A DNA stretch of 64,000 nt from Parachaetomium inaequale (GCA_033296685.1 MU854485.1:1-64000), one strand, 5' to 3'. Positions 1 to 11,790 are shown, counted from the stretch's first letter. A program made the numbers and translations. Notes: generated by a model from the letters alone, not told the origin.

Positions 1-181
1 GCCATTGCTGGTTGACAAGGGAGATGTCCTTGAGCGGGCTGTTGGGGTTGCGAAGTATGTCGCCCTCGGGCTGGTCGTTCAGTCGGGAATCGGAGGGTGC
101 AACGTGGTCGACGGCGTCGAAGACCTGGCGCAGCAGCTCCGGCGGGAGCGTGCCGACCGTCACTGCCGGGTCGGAAGCCAT
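1..181 (-). CDS. F-box-like protein, N-terminal part (runs off left edge)
   Basis: The reverse strand opens with ATG at 181-179 and stays open to the edge, giving 60 residues. Near the start is LPPELLRQVFDAV, followed about 35 residues later by ISLVNQQW. This is the usual opening of fungal F-box-like proteins: a leucine/proline-rich helix, then a conserved 'LVN..W' segment. Such proteins usually recruit substrates to SCF ubiquitin ligases, but the substrate cannot be read from this fragment. The C-terminal part lies outside the window, so the family call rests only on the F-box-like start. Confidence 0.6.
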   Translation of the reverse strand, partial: MASDPAVTVGTLPPELLRQVFDAVDHVAPSDSRLNDQPEGDILRNPNSPLKDISLVNQQW

Positions 182-726
182 GGTGCAATTGTTTCTGTTC
201 TCTTCCCGAATCGAGCGTTCAGCGTGACCTTGAGATGGCGACGAAGTTCGGCGCGGGGAGGTTCAGCGGAGGCTGCGATGAGAGGCTTTCTTTGGTCGGT
301 TGGGAATCTCGAGACGGTGCCGGGCAGCAGCTGGGCGGGCAGCGCGCCGGAAATTGGGGCGTCACATTTCTTGCTGGCAGTGTGGGCATGGAGAGGTTTG
401 GATGGAAGGACACGGTCGTGGAGAACGGGAGTGGTGAAGTCGAGAGCCAGGTCGGAGAGGGCAATGTGCCAGGTGATGTCACCCGCTGCTCTGAGGGGTT
501 CAAGGGTCCCGTCTCCACTCTCCAGAAGCCGCCCCACAGAAGTTACCAAAGCTCGACCCTGCGCTCGCTCTCTGAGCCATCTTCCTCGAAACAACACGAG
601 CCCAAACTGGATTTTTCTTTTTATATTATGTTATTTATTGCTGACGGATAACGGACATCAACCGAACTCGAGTCCTCTTCTCCCACTTCTCTCTTCCACC
701 CGACAGCGCCCATGATGCGTAGCTGG
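182..726. other. Intergenic, 545 bp
   Basis: Upstream region of the F-box-like gene. Overlapping open frames of 99-236 codons exist here on both strands, but they are GC-driven and show no domain-like sequence. Nothing else is recognised. Confidence 0.5.
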
Positions 727-2440
727 TCATCGCCGACGGGGGAAGAACTTGGCTGCGCCTTGTGAATTTCTCAAGAGTCGCAACCAAGCAAGACAATGAG
801 TTGTCATCCATAGCTGCAGGTGGTATTCACTCGCCGGAGTTGGACTCGCTTCAAGAAAGTGCCCGAGGTCCTCGGCCGACCGCTCCACCGCGTCCCACTC
901 GGCGGCATTGTCCCCCAAGTACTGCACCCCGCGGACAAGGTCGACTGCCGCCGAGGAAATGCCCCCAACAGAAGGTACTTGGTAGTGGCTCAGGTCGCTC
1001 ACAAGCGGGCAGACCTCGTCCAGCGCCCTGTGTGACGACTCAAGGTTGCGCCACGTCGACCTGGCCGCGTGCGGTAAGCGGGTTCTCGATGTCGGAGAGA
1101 CTCACGATGTCCATGACGCCCTTGATTACGGCTACTAGATCGGCTCCCGACAGGCCGGCCACTGTCGACTAAGGCTATGAGTGAGTATCCCTGCTGTAGC
1201 AAAGACGAGGGTCGCCACTTCCGCCATGAGGGTGAAGATCTTGTCACGCTTCTCCCTCTCCAGCTCGCCGATGTTGTCGTTTACCTCGGCCATTTTCTTT
1301 TCGATCTTCGTCCAGGTTCCCCTGGATCTGCTTGAGCGCGTATTTGAACGCCTCCGAACCAGCCTCAAGCCTTCTTCGGTCACCCTGCGGGCCTCTGTCC
1401 ATGGGTGTCCGTCCGAGAGCTCATTGTATTTCCGCACGAGGTCCTGGACCGTGCTGAACGCGCGGTCAATGTTTCTCAGCATCAGCACGGCGGGCCGGAC
1501 CGCCGCATTCATGGTGTTTTGCAGCGGGCGTAACAAATCGTCAAGGAAGCTCATCTTCTCGGGCCGAAACTCGGTGCGGTGAGATCGCCCGACACGAGCT
1601 CGCTGTTCCACAGACCCGCGTCCTTCTTGAGCTGTGCGAGATCCTGCCAGATTCCCGCCTTGGCCGGCTCCAACTGGGGGCGCCGCGCTTTCTGCAAGCT
1701 CGGACGACCGACTCGTCGTCTGGTGACGATGTTGTAGCTGGCCGACGTCCCCTTGCTCATCATGGCCGCCAACGCCTGCTTGAGCATGGTCGTTAGCAGT
1801 TGGAGGTCGAGCAGCACGCCCGGCGAAGCCACACCAAGGCTGGTCACGCTGTCGCGCTTGATCCCGCGGGCCCACCGCGGCTCCGGGTCCCCCCCCCCCC
1901 CCCCCCCCGGGGTTCTTGGGAGCCTCGACGACGCGATGGTAGACGGGAGGTAGTCGTCGCCCCACGACCGCGCTCCGTCGCCGTCAGGTCAGTTGCCGGC
2001 TCCGCGTCCTTGACCTTGTCCGACGCGGCGTACGTCCTGTCCGTGACAGACACCTTGATGTTTCAGCTGTTGCCCTCGTTGTCGATGCTGTACAGCATGT
2101 TGGCCTAGTAGGCCATGCGCTTGAACATGGGGGGGAGCGGGGTTCTCCGCCCTCGGCCTTGGTGCATGTCAGGGTGCTACACGCGTTGATGGCGTGAAAC
2201 GTGTCCTGGTTCGATATCTGGGTAGTGCCGTCCTGAGCGAGAACGACGACCTGGCACTCGATCCTTTTAACCCCCGTTACGAAGGTCAGGGGCACGATGG
2301 CAGCGCGCTGGGCCGCGGGCAGCATCTTATCCCCGATCTTCTCCCACCCGTCCAGGTACATCTTGAGCCAATCGTCGGCCGCCTACAGTAGCTTGCCACC
2401 GGCGAACTCGAGCTTACGTGCCAGCTGAAGTCAGTTAATA
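727..2440 (-). pseudogene. Decayed gene for a helical, coiled-coil protein
   Basis: Protein-like sequence runs right to left from about 2440 to the stop at 727 but jumps between all three reverse frames. In-frame stops lie near 2384, 2110 and 2072 and are of the TAG/TGA kind that C-to-T changes of CAG or CGA would make. Frameshifts sit at C or G runs, at about 2131-2136, near 1945, at the 20-C run at 1889-1908, near 1560 and near 1350. Recognisable pieces include an amphipathic helical stretch (1400-1560), a Glu/Lys-rich coiled coil (1250-1310) and a hydrophobic segment TLMAEVATLVFATAGILT (about 1190-1245). A C-terminal piece of about 90 residues ends at 727. The long helices with one hydrophobic segment recall membrane-acting helical bundles, but I do not recognise the family. 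It is almost certainly non-functional. Confidence 0.6.
1889..1908. repeat. Homopolymer run of 20 C
   Basis: Twenty consecutive C residues lie inside the decayed gene, with a change of reading frame on either side. The exact length may be an assembly estimate. Confidence 0.85.
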
Positions 2441-2854
2441 AGGCCGCAGCAACATCCTCCTTTGATACCCTAAAAGGACATCAGGAAACTTTAGGGGCAA
2501 GGACATGTTGTTGAAACTCTCCATGCTTACGACACAGGCCTTTTACTGTATATGCAGAAAGAGTATCACCCTGGCCTCAGTGAAGCCTGGTTTCAATAGC
2601 ACGCCTCAGAGCCACAGCACTCTTCCAAGCACTCCACCCCCGAAGCCACAGAGTGCCGGTGATCGGAAAAGGCGGCCATGGCTGGGACTCATCACAGTTT
2701 ATCAAAGGCCAGAACTCAGAAGTCAACTATTACCATGTGCCATTCACTGCAGGTCATGGCTCGAGGGCTGAGCATCACACTGAACACGACATTCCCAACT
2801 CATCCCGCATCCGCCATTCTGTGCCCCGGCATCCAGCCTCGGCCGTCAAGAAAG
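2441..2854. other. Intergenic, about 410 bp
   Basis: Lies between the decayed gene and the 3' end of the MFS transporter. No domain-like frame or repeat was seen. Confidence 0.45.
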
Positions 2855-4630
2855 CTAAACCCGGTCCCGCGTCTCGACGACATGGGTCGGCTTTTCGTCG
2901 ATCTCGTCGGCGTGCATGACCTTCTCGTGGCGACGAGCATACTCGTCGGCCTCGAAAACTAGAGGAAAACATCAGCCACACTCTCGACTGGATCCAAAAG
3001 GGGTAAAAGGGTAACGCACGGAAGGCAAGCTCCTCGAGAGAGCGCCCGGACGTCTCGGGCCACAGGAACCAAATCAGGACGGCCTCGACAAAGATCCAGC
3101 AGCAGTAGACGAGCAGGTACTTCCAGCCGATGGCGGCAGTGCCGATCGGGTTGACGTTGGTGCTAAAGAACTGCGCCGCCTTGCCCCAGAACTGGAAGAT
3201 GGAGATGCCGCGGGCGCGCTGGGCGTACGGGAAGATCTCGATGAGGTAGGCTGCCGACCATTATCAGCATCAATATGACCCAAAACGTAGTAGACTCAGT
3301 CGAACTCACTGTAAGTCAGCGCGTTGAAGCACAGGCTGTACGCGGGAGCGTAGGCGTAGATCCAGAACAGCGACATCTTGGCCGCCACATCCGACTTGTC
3401 CACAATGAAAAGCGCAGTGCACGTCGTCCACCCGACGTACACGGCCAGGATCGACAGGATGCCCGTCAGGTACATGGTGCGGCGCTTGAAGCGCATGACC
3501 ACCAGGGACGCGCACACGCCGCACACGAGCGACCAGCACTGGTTGCCGAGGTTGTATTGCGCCTGGAATGTCGGGTCCTCGTACCCAATCAGCCGGAGGA
3601 CATCCCCCAGGAAGTACGAGATGACGACGTTGCCCGACAGCTGCGTGAACAGGCCGAGCAGCGAGCCGATGACGAGGCGGCGGCGCATGCCCGCCGTGCG
3701 CACCAGGTCCAACCACGAGCGCCGCGAGTTCTCGAGCTCGATGTGCAGCGTCGTCTTGATCTCGGCGATCTCGGCCTTGACGAACTCGGACTCCGGGTCG
3801 CCCTCGGCGTGGTACGTGATCAGCACCTGCTCGGCTTCCTCGATGCGGTCCTTGCTCATGAGGAAGCGCGGCGACTCCGGCAGGAAGAAGACGAAAATCA
3901 CCTGTAGTAGCGAGGGCGCCATCTGCAGGAACGAGGGGATGCGCCACGACCAGTCACTGGCGATCTGCTGCGTGCCGAAGGTCGTGCCGGCCGCCACGAT
4001 GGCGCCGATGAAGTAGCACGCGTTGAAGAGCGACGTCAGGATGGGGCGCTCCTTGGGGTGGCCAAGCTCGCCGATCAGACAGGAGCCCGCAACGATGGCG
4101 TAGGGCAGGCCGAAGCCGATGATGCCGCGGGCCATGGCGTACATGGGGGCTGGTTTGTCAGGGGTTTGTTTTCGCTGCGAGGAAGCGGGAGAACTTACCG
4201 TTGATGGCGAGCCCCTGGATGATGGTGCCGATGATCATGACCCAGGAACCAAACATGATACACCATCTACGGCCCCAGGTGTCGTTGATGAGCGGGATGA
4301 AGGGCAGGCCGATGACAGACCCGAGCGGGAGGGCCGACGCGAGGATGCCATTGTATGCTCCAGTGGGGTGTCCAAAGTCTGGGGGCAAGGTCAGCACAGG
4401 GTCATGGCGAGGAAAGCAGGCGGCTGCTCACACTCCTTCCAGGCCGGGAGGAGCTGCGCAGAGTTGATAATCTGCGAGTCGAACCCCGAGGTCATCTCGA
4501 TGCCGATGACACAGGGGAACAGCAGCAGGTACATCCTGCGCAGGTTCGGCTTCTTGTACCAGGGGACCGGATCAGCCATCGCCATGCGATGGATCGTGTT
4601 GTCCCCCCCATCTCCGCCGCCTCCGCCCAT
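2855..4630 (-). CDS. MFS sugar transporter (hexose/lactose permease type)
   Basis: Five exons on the reverse strand: 4630-4432, 4378-4199, 4149-3310, 3250-3020 and 2958-2855. All introns are GT..AG and the frame closes exactly at 517 aa, the usual length of fungal sugar porters. Marks of the family are FDSQIINSAQ in helix 1, the loop motif DTWGRRW, the central PESPR after helix 6, LTYTYLIEIFPY late in the second half, and WPETSGRSLEE at the end of helix 12. It should sit in the plasma membrane and import a mono- or disaccharide by proton symport; the substrate cannot be told. The start at 4630 gives a Gly/Asp-rich cytosolic leader; ATGs a few codons downstream (MAMADPVPWYKK) are alternatives. 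No biosynthetic neighbour gives it context. Confidence 0.9.
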
Positions 4631-7600
4631 CTTTCCTGAGATTTCTTTGGAAGCTGCGTAAACACTGCGGGATTGTGTCGTCAGGGCTGACCCACAACCC
4701 TGGCCGATGACACTGGAGATGTGAGAGTTGCACCGACAATGAAGGGCCCTGAACGAGAGACAAGTCCTTCGGCCTCGTGGGTCTGGGAAGCATATAAGAC
4801 ATCGACATCTCCCGTCCGCTACCAAAGCTAGGACGCAGGACCCATCCTGTAGGAGCGTCCAGCGCTTGGCATGGACCAAAAGGGCAGGATGCAGCCAGAC
4901 CTGGCCGCATGAACTTGGTGAGTTTGCCCTTTACCCATTCTTTTCCTTTTCCCCATATTGGACGGACGCCAATCCCACGAGGGTCCTCGTATGGCAGATA
5001 TTGGACACCACGGGAATAGAGCAGGTCGGGCCGACAGGAACCAGCAGACTGGCAGACATCTGGAATATCCCTTCGACTATCTCGATCGCTCTCGGTGGGA
5101 TACGCAAGGTTTTTTTCCTGTGTTACCAGTGCAAGCTCAGATGCGCAGGGCCGTTCCTTTCTTGGCCCGTGTGTGTCCAAGCGGATGCAGGAGAACGGAG
5201 AAAGGGGGCTTTAGCCGGGATCGGCATGGTACCACGGAAGGGATGGGGATCTTTGGGCGTGGTCAGTGGCGTCGGGACGAGAGATATGTTCCTGCTGCAG
5301 AGAGTGCCCAGCCGGCAGCTGCCGTGTGGCGGCTGACGAGTGTTCGTCTGGCCTACTCTTGTATTTTTGGCGATGTTTTGGATGTCACAACAACGGGTTC
5401 CTTATTTCTCACCACGGACATTTGAGGCTCATCATGATTGCCAGCAACAGAAAAGCACTCATAACCCAGACACCCCCGGCTCCATGTCCTCCCAGCGGAA
5501 GCAAGCACTTGCAGCCGGCAATCAGCAACAGGCGAGCCACCCGTCCGGAGGCGAGCCCTCTTTGACGTTGCATGAACCAGCTGCCGCGGTGGGGCGGACG
5601 GTATAAAACCGCCCGCCGAAGCAGTCCTACCAGCCCGCAATTACATGCTTCGTCGGCTCAATATCTGCCGACCAAGTCGGCATTTCCTCTTGGCCACTGT
5701 CCAACGAGCGCTTCGAGAAGCGCTTGATCGGAGCGGCAGGGCTTGGCCGCGTGGTCGAGGGGCTAAGCTTTGCCCAGGACAATCTCAGCCGCGCCAAGGG
5801 CTTGGAAGCGGCGTGTTGTCGTCGTGGGTGTTGAAATCCGAGCACATGAAAGAAAACGATCACAGGAATGGGTTGGTATCAAGTCGGAATTTGCAGGACG
5901 ATGTTGGTTTGACCTTGACCAGCGGCATCCTTGGGACATGCAAGTAGCCATCCGTTCAAGCAGGATGGAACGAAAACAACAAGCTGCAGCATGTTGGAAG
6001 CAAGAATAACGCCGGAGACGGACCGAGACTGCCACTGCCGGGTGTTGATGGGGTCCTTTGTAAGGGACGGCAGTACCCCTGTCTACCCTTTAGGCTAAAA
6101 GTGGTGACAACTACCTTCCTTAAGTACGTGCTTATTCACCTGAAGCAGTATATCCATCCCTCTTTTCGTTTGGCCGGGAGGGACACCAGCATTGATATCC
6201 GGCCGACAGTAAAGTCACTGTCAGAAAAGCCTCGTCACTCCCGAAATCGCGCACCAACTCACCACCAACAGCCCCCAATTGTACAGTCCCAACTTCTAGT
6301 AAGAACAAAACAAAAGTATATTTAGGATTGACGTGGGTAGGCAATAGGTTCCATCTAGATTTGTTCAATGTTTTTGCTACGACAAATACTGCAATATGAC
6401 CTTTGGTCTTTCCCTTACAATCCGTGTCACCGTGTGCAAGGACTCTTATGTTTTGTGTCCGCAAACTTCGACACCTGAACCTCACCTCATTCCGAACTTA
6501 CTAATATGAAAAATGGGAAACAATCATCTCAAACTCCAAGAACTAGAATGAGAACAGCAGAGCTCACGCTTCGTGAGCCCAACGCATCATTCACCATCAC
6601 GATATCCGGAGTCGGTGGAGGCTCTGTGACTGTATTGGTCCTGATGGCAAGGTCTGAGAGAAGTCAACGACGTCAAGTTCGAAGAGGCTATATTTGATCC
6701 CGTGCCTAGGACGGAGTGTTACACGGTGAATTGTAGCCAGCCCCCCATGTGCAGTGGGCTGGCTGCATGTGCCTGACGACTTGTTATACACCTCCACTGT
6801 TGTTGTTAGTACGGCCCGGTCCCCAGCTTGCACCTAACGGCTCTGCTGATCACTTTAAACGTGATGATTAAGGAATAACAGAAGAGCTGAAACCACACTG
6901 GAGGGCCTGACAGCTAGCAGTTTTAGTCCCATATAGTTCAATGAAAACACTGAAATAACCATGTACAATACCTGGGTCTTGTTAACTGTTAACAGTCCTA
7001 CGCTCAAACACTAACAATTAGTCATGGGAACCTCCCGTTTACAGATAAAAGGACCGTCGCACTATGGCACATGTAGAAACCTCGACGATGGTGTAAGATT
7101 TGTACTAGAGACTTGCGTTGGTTGAACTAGAGGAAAAGAGTAAGTCTGATGCATAGCCCTAACCCTGATATATGTTGGGGATTGTTTGTAAAGTCAGGGG
7201 TAAAAGGGGCGTTGGGCATGTGGCAGTCAAAGGGATTTCTTTAGGCATCCAACCACAGTATGGTCACTTGGCAAGTCCATCAAGTTAAGTGAATCAAGTC
7301 TGGTGGTATACTTGATTGATTAGGGGGCCAACTTGGCTTGAGCTTAACTGAATGTACAATGATTAGTTGTATAAGCTTGACATACTTCAAGCTTTGGATG
7401 ATGCTAGTGAATCGAGTAGGGAGGTTGAATGGAACTGGGAGGTGGCGGAGGAGGAGGGTTTGGTGATGGGGAAGAATAAATCAAGCAGGAACAAGTCACG
7501 GGGGAGCGGGCTGTGTCGCCCAGGGAACATGTGGAAATATGTGACGTATTATGAAAGAAGAGCAGGCATATTGTGGCGAACAATCTTCAAGGCCTCCTGG

Positions 7601-7866
7601 GACGATAGAGGTGCTTGACTAAAATATAGAAAGCCCGTAGTAATACTTCTCTTCCCACAATGTGCCTACTACTAACCACCAACCTAGAGCCAACCAAGTC
7701 AACCACCTGCCAGTGACTCGAATCTACTACCACGCGGTTGTCAAGAGTCAACATCACATCCTCAAAATATAATAACACAAAACCTCTCAACCGTGCCAAG
7801 AGATAAAAGAGAGAGGCAAACTCACCCCCAACCTCTGCCACGGAGTGACGATGTGTGGCCGCCACC
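4631..7866. other. Gene-poor stretch, 3.2 kb
   Basis: The left end holds the upstream region of the MFS transporter. At about 5592-5612 a TATAAAA lies inside a GC-rich inverted motif (GGCGG...CCGCC), with no good gene downstream. From about 6000 to 7600 the sequence is visibly more AT-rich than the genes around it. Frames here are short and lack domains. I see no transposon ends, tRNA or credible gene. Confidence 0.5.
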
Positions 7867-8097
7867 TTAGCAGCTGCCACACGGATACCACGGGCAAATG
7901 CCCGTGTCGCAGATGCCCTGGCACGTGCACTGGCCGCCGCTGCAGATGCCGGTGCCGCCGCTGCAGGTGCCCCGGGCGCCGAGCTCAGTAGCCTCGACCT
8001 CCTTGGGCAGCTGGAGGGCGGTACCCGGGCGGGGGGCGGCGGTAGCCGGAGCGGCCGCGAGGAGGATGGAGAGGCTGGTGAGGATGAAGAGCTTCAT
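7867..8097 (-). CDS. Small secreted cysteine-rich peptide (76 aa)
   Basis: A single exon starting at ATG 8097-8095. An ATG 12 codons upstream is in frame, but it would put polar residues ahead of the signal peptide. Residues 1-20 are a clear signal peptide (MKLFILTSLSILLAAAPATA). A pro-like acidic/basic stretch follows, and then a compact Gly-rich tail with eight cysteines in about 32 residues. In the tail GIC occurs three times and CTC once. The even number of cysteines suggests four disulfides. A TATA box lies about 137 bases upstream. The layout matches fungal secreted effectors or antimicrobial peptides, but I do not recognise a family. Metal binding is another possibility because of the closely spaced cysteines. 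Confidence 0.72.
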   Translation of the reverse strand: MKLFILTSLSILLAAAPATAAPRPGTALQLPKEVEATELGARGTCSGGTGICSGGQCTCQGICDTGICPWYPCGSC

Positions 8098-8233
8098 GGT
8101 TGTTGTTTTGTCAAACAGTGACACTGAGTGCAAGAGGGCGAAGGACTTGATGAAAGGCCTGGAAGGGCTATTGTGTGATGGAGAGGATGAGGTGAGGGGT
8201 TGAGAAGATCTGAGGGGACGGGCAGCCGTGTGA

Positions 8234-8239
8234 TTTATA
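8234..8239 (-). promoter_or_regulatory. TATA box of the cysteine-rich peptide gene
   Basis: Reverse-strand TATAAA in the context GGGCTATAAATCAC, about 137 bases before the ATG. Such placement is common for strongly expressed secreted fungal proteins. Confidence 0.5.
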
Positions 8240-8683
8240 GCCCGAGGCAGGTCGATGTCGGCATTGGTAGACTATGTGTTAGTGTCCTCATGTTGGTAGT
8301 TGAGAGACAGGATTCGGATATTTGGAACACAACTAACTAAGTCTGTTACGTACTTACAGGCCAATGCATCCAGGGATCCGGATCCATCATGGGGGCCAAA
8401 TGCATCATGGGGAACTTAATATGCCATTGTTGAGTCAAAGTTGGGGGCCGCTTGGACTCAGGAACAAGCTCACACGCAACTAAATCCGACTTGGTCACGG
8501 AGTTGGGTTAGATGTTCAATATACGCTGGCCAGCCAAGACTCACTCCTTGATCCTTCTGCCACAATGCATTATGCTGTTGGTTGTTCTGAGTCCAAGAAA
8601 GGGCAAGCCGCCAAGCCTTAAGGATTTCTACCCGCACACTCCATGATCGTGTGTCGGTTGGTGTTAAGACAGGATTCAACCGC

Positions 8684-8711
8684 CCTTGGGTTACAGTCCT
8701 TGGGTTACAGT
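8684..8711. repeat. Two perfect tandem copies of a 14-bp unit
   Basis: CCTTGGGTTACAGT occurs at 8684-8697 and again at 8698-8711 with no spacer. Function unknown. Confidence 0.85.
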
Positions 8712-9126
8712 TGTCAAGTCGGCTAGGCTCAGATGCCAGCCAGTGACGTTGTCGAAACAACAAACGACCTGGGGATCTAGTGGTTTCCAGGATGCCATCC
8801 CCTTCCCGAGATGCCCCCCACTCCCCTCATTACTCACTGATTACCAAGGATATTGGAGGTTGACAGTCTGCCTCAATATCGAACTGTGGCCCTCGAGGCT
8901 CAGGAGGGATCGGAGGCTGGGTTGCGCCTCGGCGGTTTCCATTCTCAGCGTTCTTTTCTCAGTCATCGCTACGTAGACATACTCGGGAAGATTCATGCAA
9001 GCCGTGGTACTCTATGACGTTGTGCGAGTGATGCTAGCAGAGAGGTATCATTGATCAAAACAAAAGAGTCGGGTATCTAACGTCTTACACTAAACTAAAC
9101 GCACATCACCCTCGGGCCCCTTCCCA

Positions 9127-10749
9127 TCACTTCCTCGCTATGTCATCCAGCACAGCCCACCTATTATCCACGGCCCTAAACAACCCCTCGTGCTCCTCCA
9201 CCCACGGCTCCTTAAACGCCTCCACCACCACCCCCCTGCCGGCCGCAGCATCCAGCACCCTTTTACACGCCGCATGCGCGGCCCGCAACTGCTCAAGGGA
9301 GGCCTCCTTCGGATGCTCCGACGCCTTTTCCGGCAAGTCCAGCAGCAGACTAATGCGCTTCAGGCGCGGTAGAAAGGCCGCGTCGTCGGCAAAGGCAGCC
9401 GCCAGGGTATCCATATGCGACGTCATGGACACGGGCCCGCGGAAGCGCAGCGTCTCGATGTTGGGCGGGAGAATCATGTGCAGGTACGGCTTGTTCCCCA
9501 GGATCACGTCGAGGATTTTGGCGTGCACGTCGCTGCCCAGGGTGAGCTTGAAGTGCTTGAGTTCGTCCAGGGCCGGGAGGAAGCAGGGGAAGAGGGTGGC
9601 GGGGACGTGCCGTAGGTCGTTTCCGTGGGAGGACAAGAGGGTGAGGGATTCCAGCGAGGTGAGCAGGTGGAACTTGGCCAGGGCGATGTAGGTCAGCATT
9701 TCGAGGGCGTCGTTGCCGAGGATCTCGAGGGTCTTCATTTCTGAGGGCGGCGCGTCGCCGCGGTCGGGGGAGAAGGTGATGTCTCTGTCGGCGTACTTGT
9801 TGTAGATCCACTTGCTCCATTCGTGTGGCACAGAGGTGACCTTGATGACGTCGGACTCGGGTGCAGATTTGGTTGCTGAATCGGAATCGGCGGGCTGGTT
9901 CTCTTCGGCCTGGGATACCGCTCCTTCCGACAGGGCGCCCTCTGCCTGCGTCTCGGCATCCGGCGCCTTTTTCCGAGGGATGGTGAAGATTACCTCGGCA
10001 TCCTTTATCAGCTCCTTGACGGAGGGGCCTTCAAATCGCAGGCCGCAGGTGAAGAAGAGTATGAGATGCTTGATTCTGCCTTCCATGATGGCGGGGGTTG
10101 AGATGCGCTCGCTGATGGCGTCGGCGATGATGAGCAGCTCGATCGGCCAGTTGAGGGGGAACTTGTCGTCGATCCAGTTCTCGTCCCAGCCGGTGGCCAC
10201 ATTCAGAAAGCGGACGCCGGTGAAGTGTTGGCCCAGAGCCTCCCACTCGTCGTTGGTCGGCACGTCCCCCGTGATGTGGAGGATCTCGGTCTTGGGGTCG
10301 ACCTCAGCAATGACGGCCTGCAGGCTGTCGGTGGCGTCCACTCTCTCCGACCCGGGTCCCTTGATCTTGGTCATGTCGATGACAGGACTGCGGTCCTGGC
10401 GGTAGTCTGCGTGTCCCGAGGCTATGACAAGCCACACAGGCGACTCGTAGCGGAGCACAGCATCGCCAGCGTCGGCCATCTTGTTGTCGGGCGGCGGAGG
10501 GTCGATGGTGTTGCAATGGGCCAGGCCCTTGTACTGTATGGACTCGATGCCGTCTGTGGCAGATGGCAAGGGGAGTCTCGGAAGCCTGCCGGGCGAGGAA
10601 AAGCGGGACAGCTGATGTGGGCGAGCAACGGTCAGACGTTGGAGATGTGCACCGTGCGTGCTGATTGGTTTTCTGGCTGCCAGAAGCCGCAAGGGAGTCA
10701 GTGACGAGACTGGGGGTCGCAGTCGGGGCCTTGCGAGGCACAGCGCCAT
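9127..10749 (-). CDS. Unknown protein with LRR-like C-terminal half
   Basis: One open frame of 540 codons without introns. The first 90 residues are rich in Arg, Ser and Pro and lack acidic residues for the first 60, like a mitochondrial presequence. A second plausible start is ATG at 10479-10477 (MADAGDAVLRY), which would give 450 aa and a typical acidic cytosolic N-terminus. The middle and C-terminal parts carry repeated Leu-spaced segments such as LEILGNDALEMLTYIALAKF and LTSLESLTLLSSHGN. These look like irregular leucine-rich repeats of the kind found in fungal F-box/LRR relatives. No F-box is visible. An acidic, Ala/Glu/Ser-rich linker lies around residues 275-310. Function is not assigned. 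Confidence 0.65.
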   Translation of the reverse strand: MALCLARPRLRPPVSSLTPLRLLAARKPISTHGAHLQRLTVARPHQLSRFSSPGRLPRLPLPSATDGIESIQYKGLAHCNTIDPPPPDNKMADAGDAVLRYESPVWLVIASGHADYRQDRSPVIDMTKIKGPGSERVDATDSLQAVIAEVDPKTEILHITGDVPTNDEWEALGQHFTGVRFLNVATGWDENWIDDKFPLNWPIELLIIADAISERISTPAIMEGRIKHLILFFTCGLRFEGPSVKELIKDAEVIFTIPRKKAPDAETQAEGALSEGAVSQAEENQPADSDSATKSAPESDVIKVTSVPHEWSKWIYNKYADRDITFSPDRGDAPPSEMKTLEILGNDALEMLTYIALAKFHLLTSLESLTLLSSHGNDLRHVPATLFPCFLPALDELKHFKLTLGSDVHAKILDVILGNKPYLHMILPPNIETLRFRGPVSMTSHMDTLAAAFADDAAFLPRLKRISLLLDLPEKASEHPKEASLEQLRAAHAACKRVLDAAAGRGVVVEAFKEPWVEEHEGLFRAVDNRWAVLDDIARK

Positions 10750-11790
10750 GCTGTCTTGAGCCTGGTAAAATTGCGGTGTAGTCGGGAAAATGTTGTTGGT
10801 GGTTGCACAGGTCGATCGGGTGTGAAATTGAGTGGAGAATGCAGGATGGAAGGAAAGAAGGCCCGTCGAGTGTGAATATCGCGAACAGGGGCGCGTTAAC
10901 CCAAAGGATTAAATACTGAGCATGAGGTGGTCCGAGCCAAGTCAACTGCTCAATACATTGGCGCCCACTCAATGGTTACCAACAGTCACCACAATGGCTG
11001 TTGCGTGTGAAGGTTTTGACAGGATTGAACCCAGCCGCGATAATAAGAAACTGAGGCAAACCAGACATGTAGCTTGGTCGAAGTCCTGAACCAGCTCAAA
11101 GAGGCAAAAGCTTCAAATGCACCTCATGTCCACGAATGGCGGCACTGACGGGGCCACGGCCTTTAGTTTGTCTTGTTCGACATGTCATCTCATCTTCCCA
11201 TCCACCACTTCAATGACTTGGCCCTCAATGAAAGTAAAACTTGTCCCAGTCCGTCAACATGTGGCAACTGAGAGTCTGAGACAGGGCGCAAAGGTGACTC
11301 TTTTTAGGCGGCGTCAATGAGCCGCTCACCTGCATGTGGTCAGCCCCCAAGCCGTACCCACCGCCATCGCGGCACTGCCAGCATCGCCAAGCATCAGCTG
11401 AAGCCCAGTGAGCCGGTGGCATGTTGCCAAGATCCAATAGACTGCACCGCCCTTGCACATCCGTGGAGGCACTGGGATCTGCCACGAATGGCAACCTAGA
11501 CTGATGTAACACTGGAAGTCCGATTCGGCGAATGGAGAGGAAGTGGTTTGCGCCATGTGCATGCCTGCACGTGGCCCTTGCAGCTCTTATAATGGGCTTC
11601 AGTCCCCTTCATCTCTTGTCTTCAGAGTTGCCCGGCTTCATTGTTCATCAGGGGGCCATAATTGGCCCGAGACATTGAAGCAAACGAGAAGACGGCCCCA
11701 AACGACTGAGGAGCCGAGGACATCCCAAGTCGTAACAGACGAAGGAGCACTCAGACAATCAGACCTCGGAGGATTCAGCCAGCAGACACA
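10750..11790. other. Intergenic, 1.04 kb between divergent genes
   Basis: Shared upstream region of the LRR-like gene (reverse) and the tubby-like gene (forward). No domain-like frame, repeat or obvious core promoter motif was found. Confidence 0.5.

Larger units (their letters stand above)
8098..9126. other. Intergenic, 1.0 kb
   Basis: Promoter side of the cysteine-rich peptide gene and 3' side of the LRR-like gene. It holds a CATCATGGGG direct repeat near 8387 and 8406 and the 14-bp tandem pair listed separately. No gene was seen. Confidence 0.5.

Noticed and set aside
5..715. 236-codon forward frame at the left edge
   Set aside because: Overlaps the F-box-like gene start on the other strand and has an Arg/Ser-rich, non-domain composition.
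7157..7166. CCCTAACCCT resembling a telomere repeat
   Set aside because: Only ten bases, not an array, and inside ordinary sequence.
7587..7880. 97-codon reverse frame overlapping the peptide gene's 3' end
   Set aside because: Valine/arginine-rich low-complexity translation without a family match; it overlaps the better supported peptide gene.
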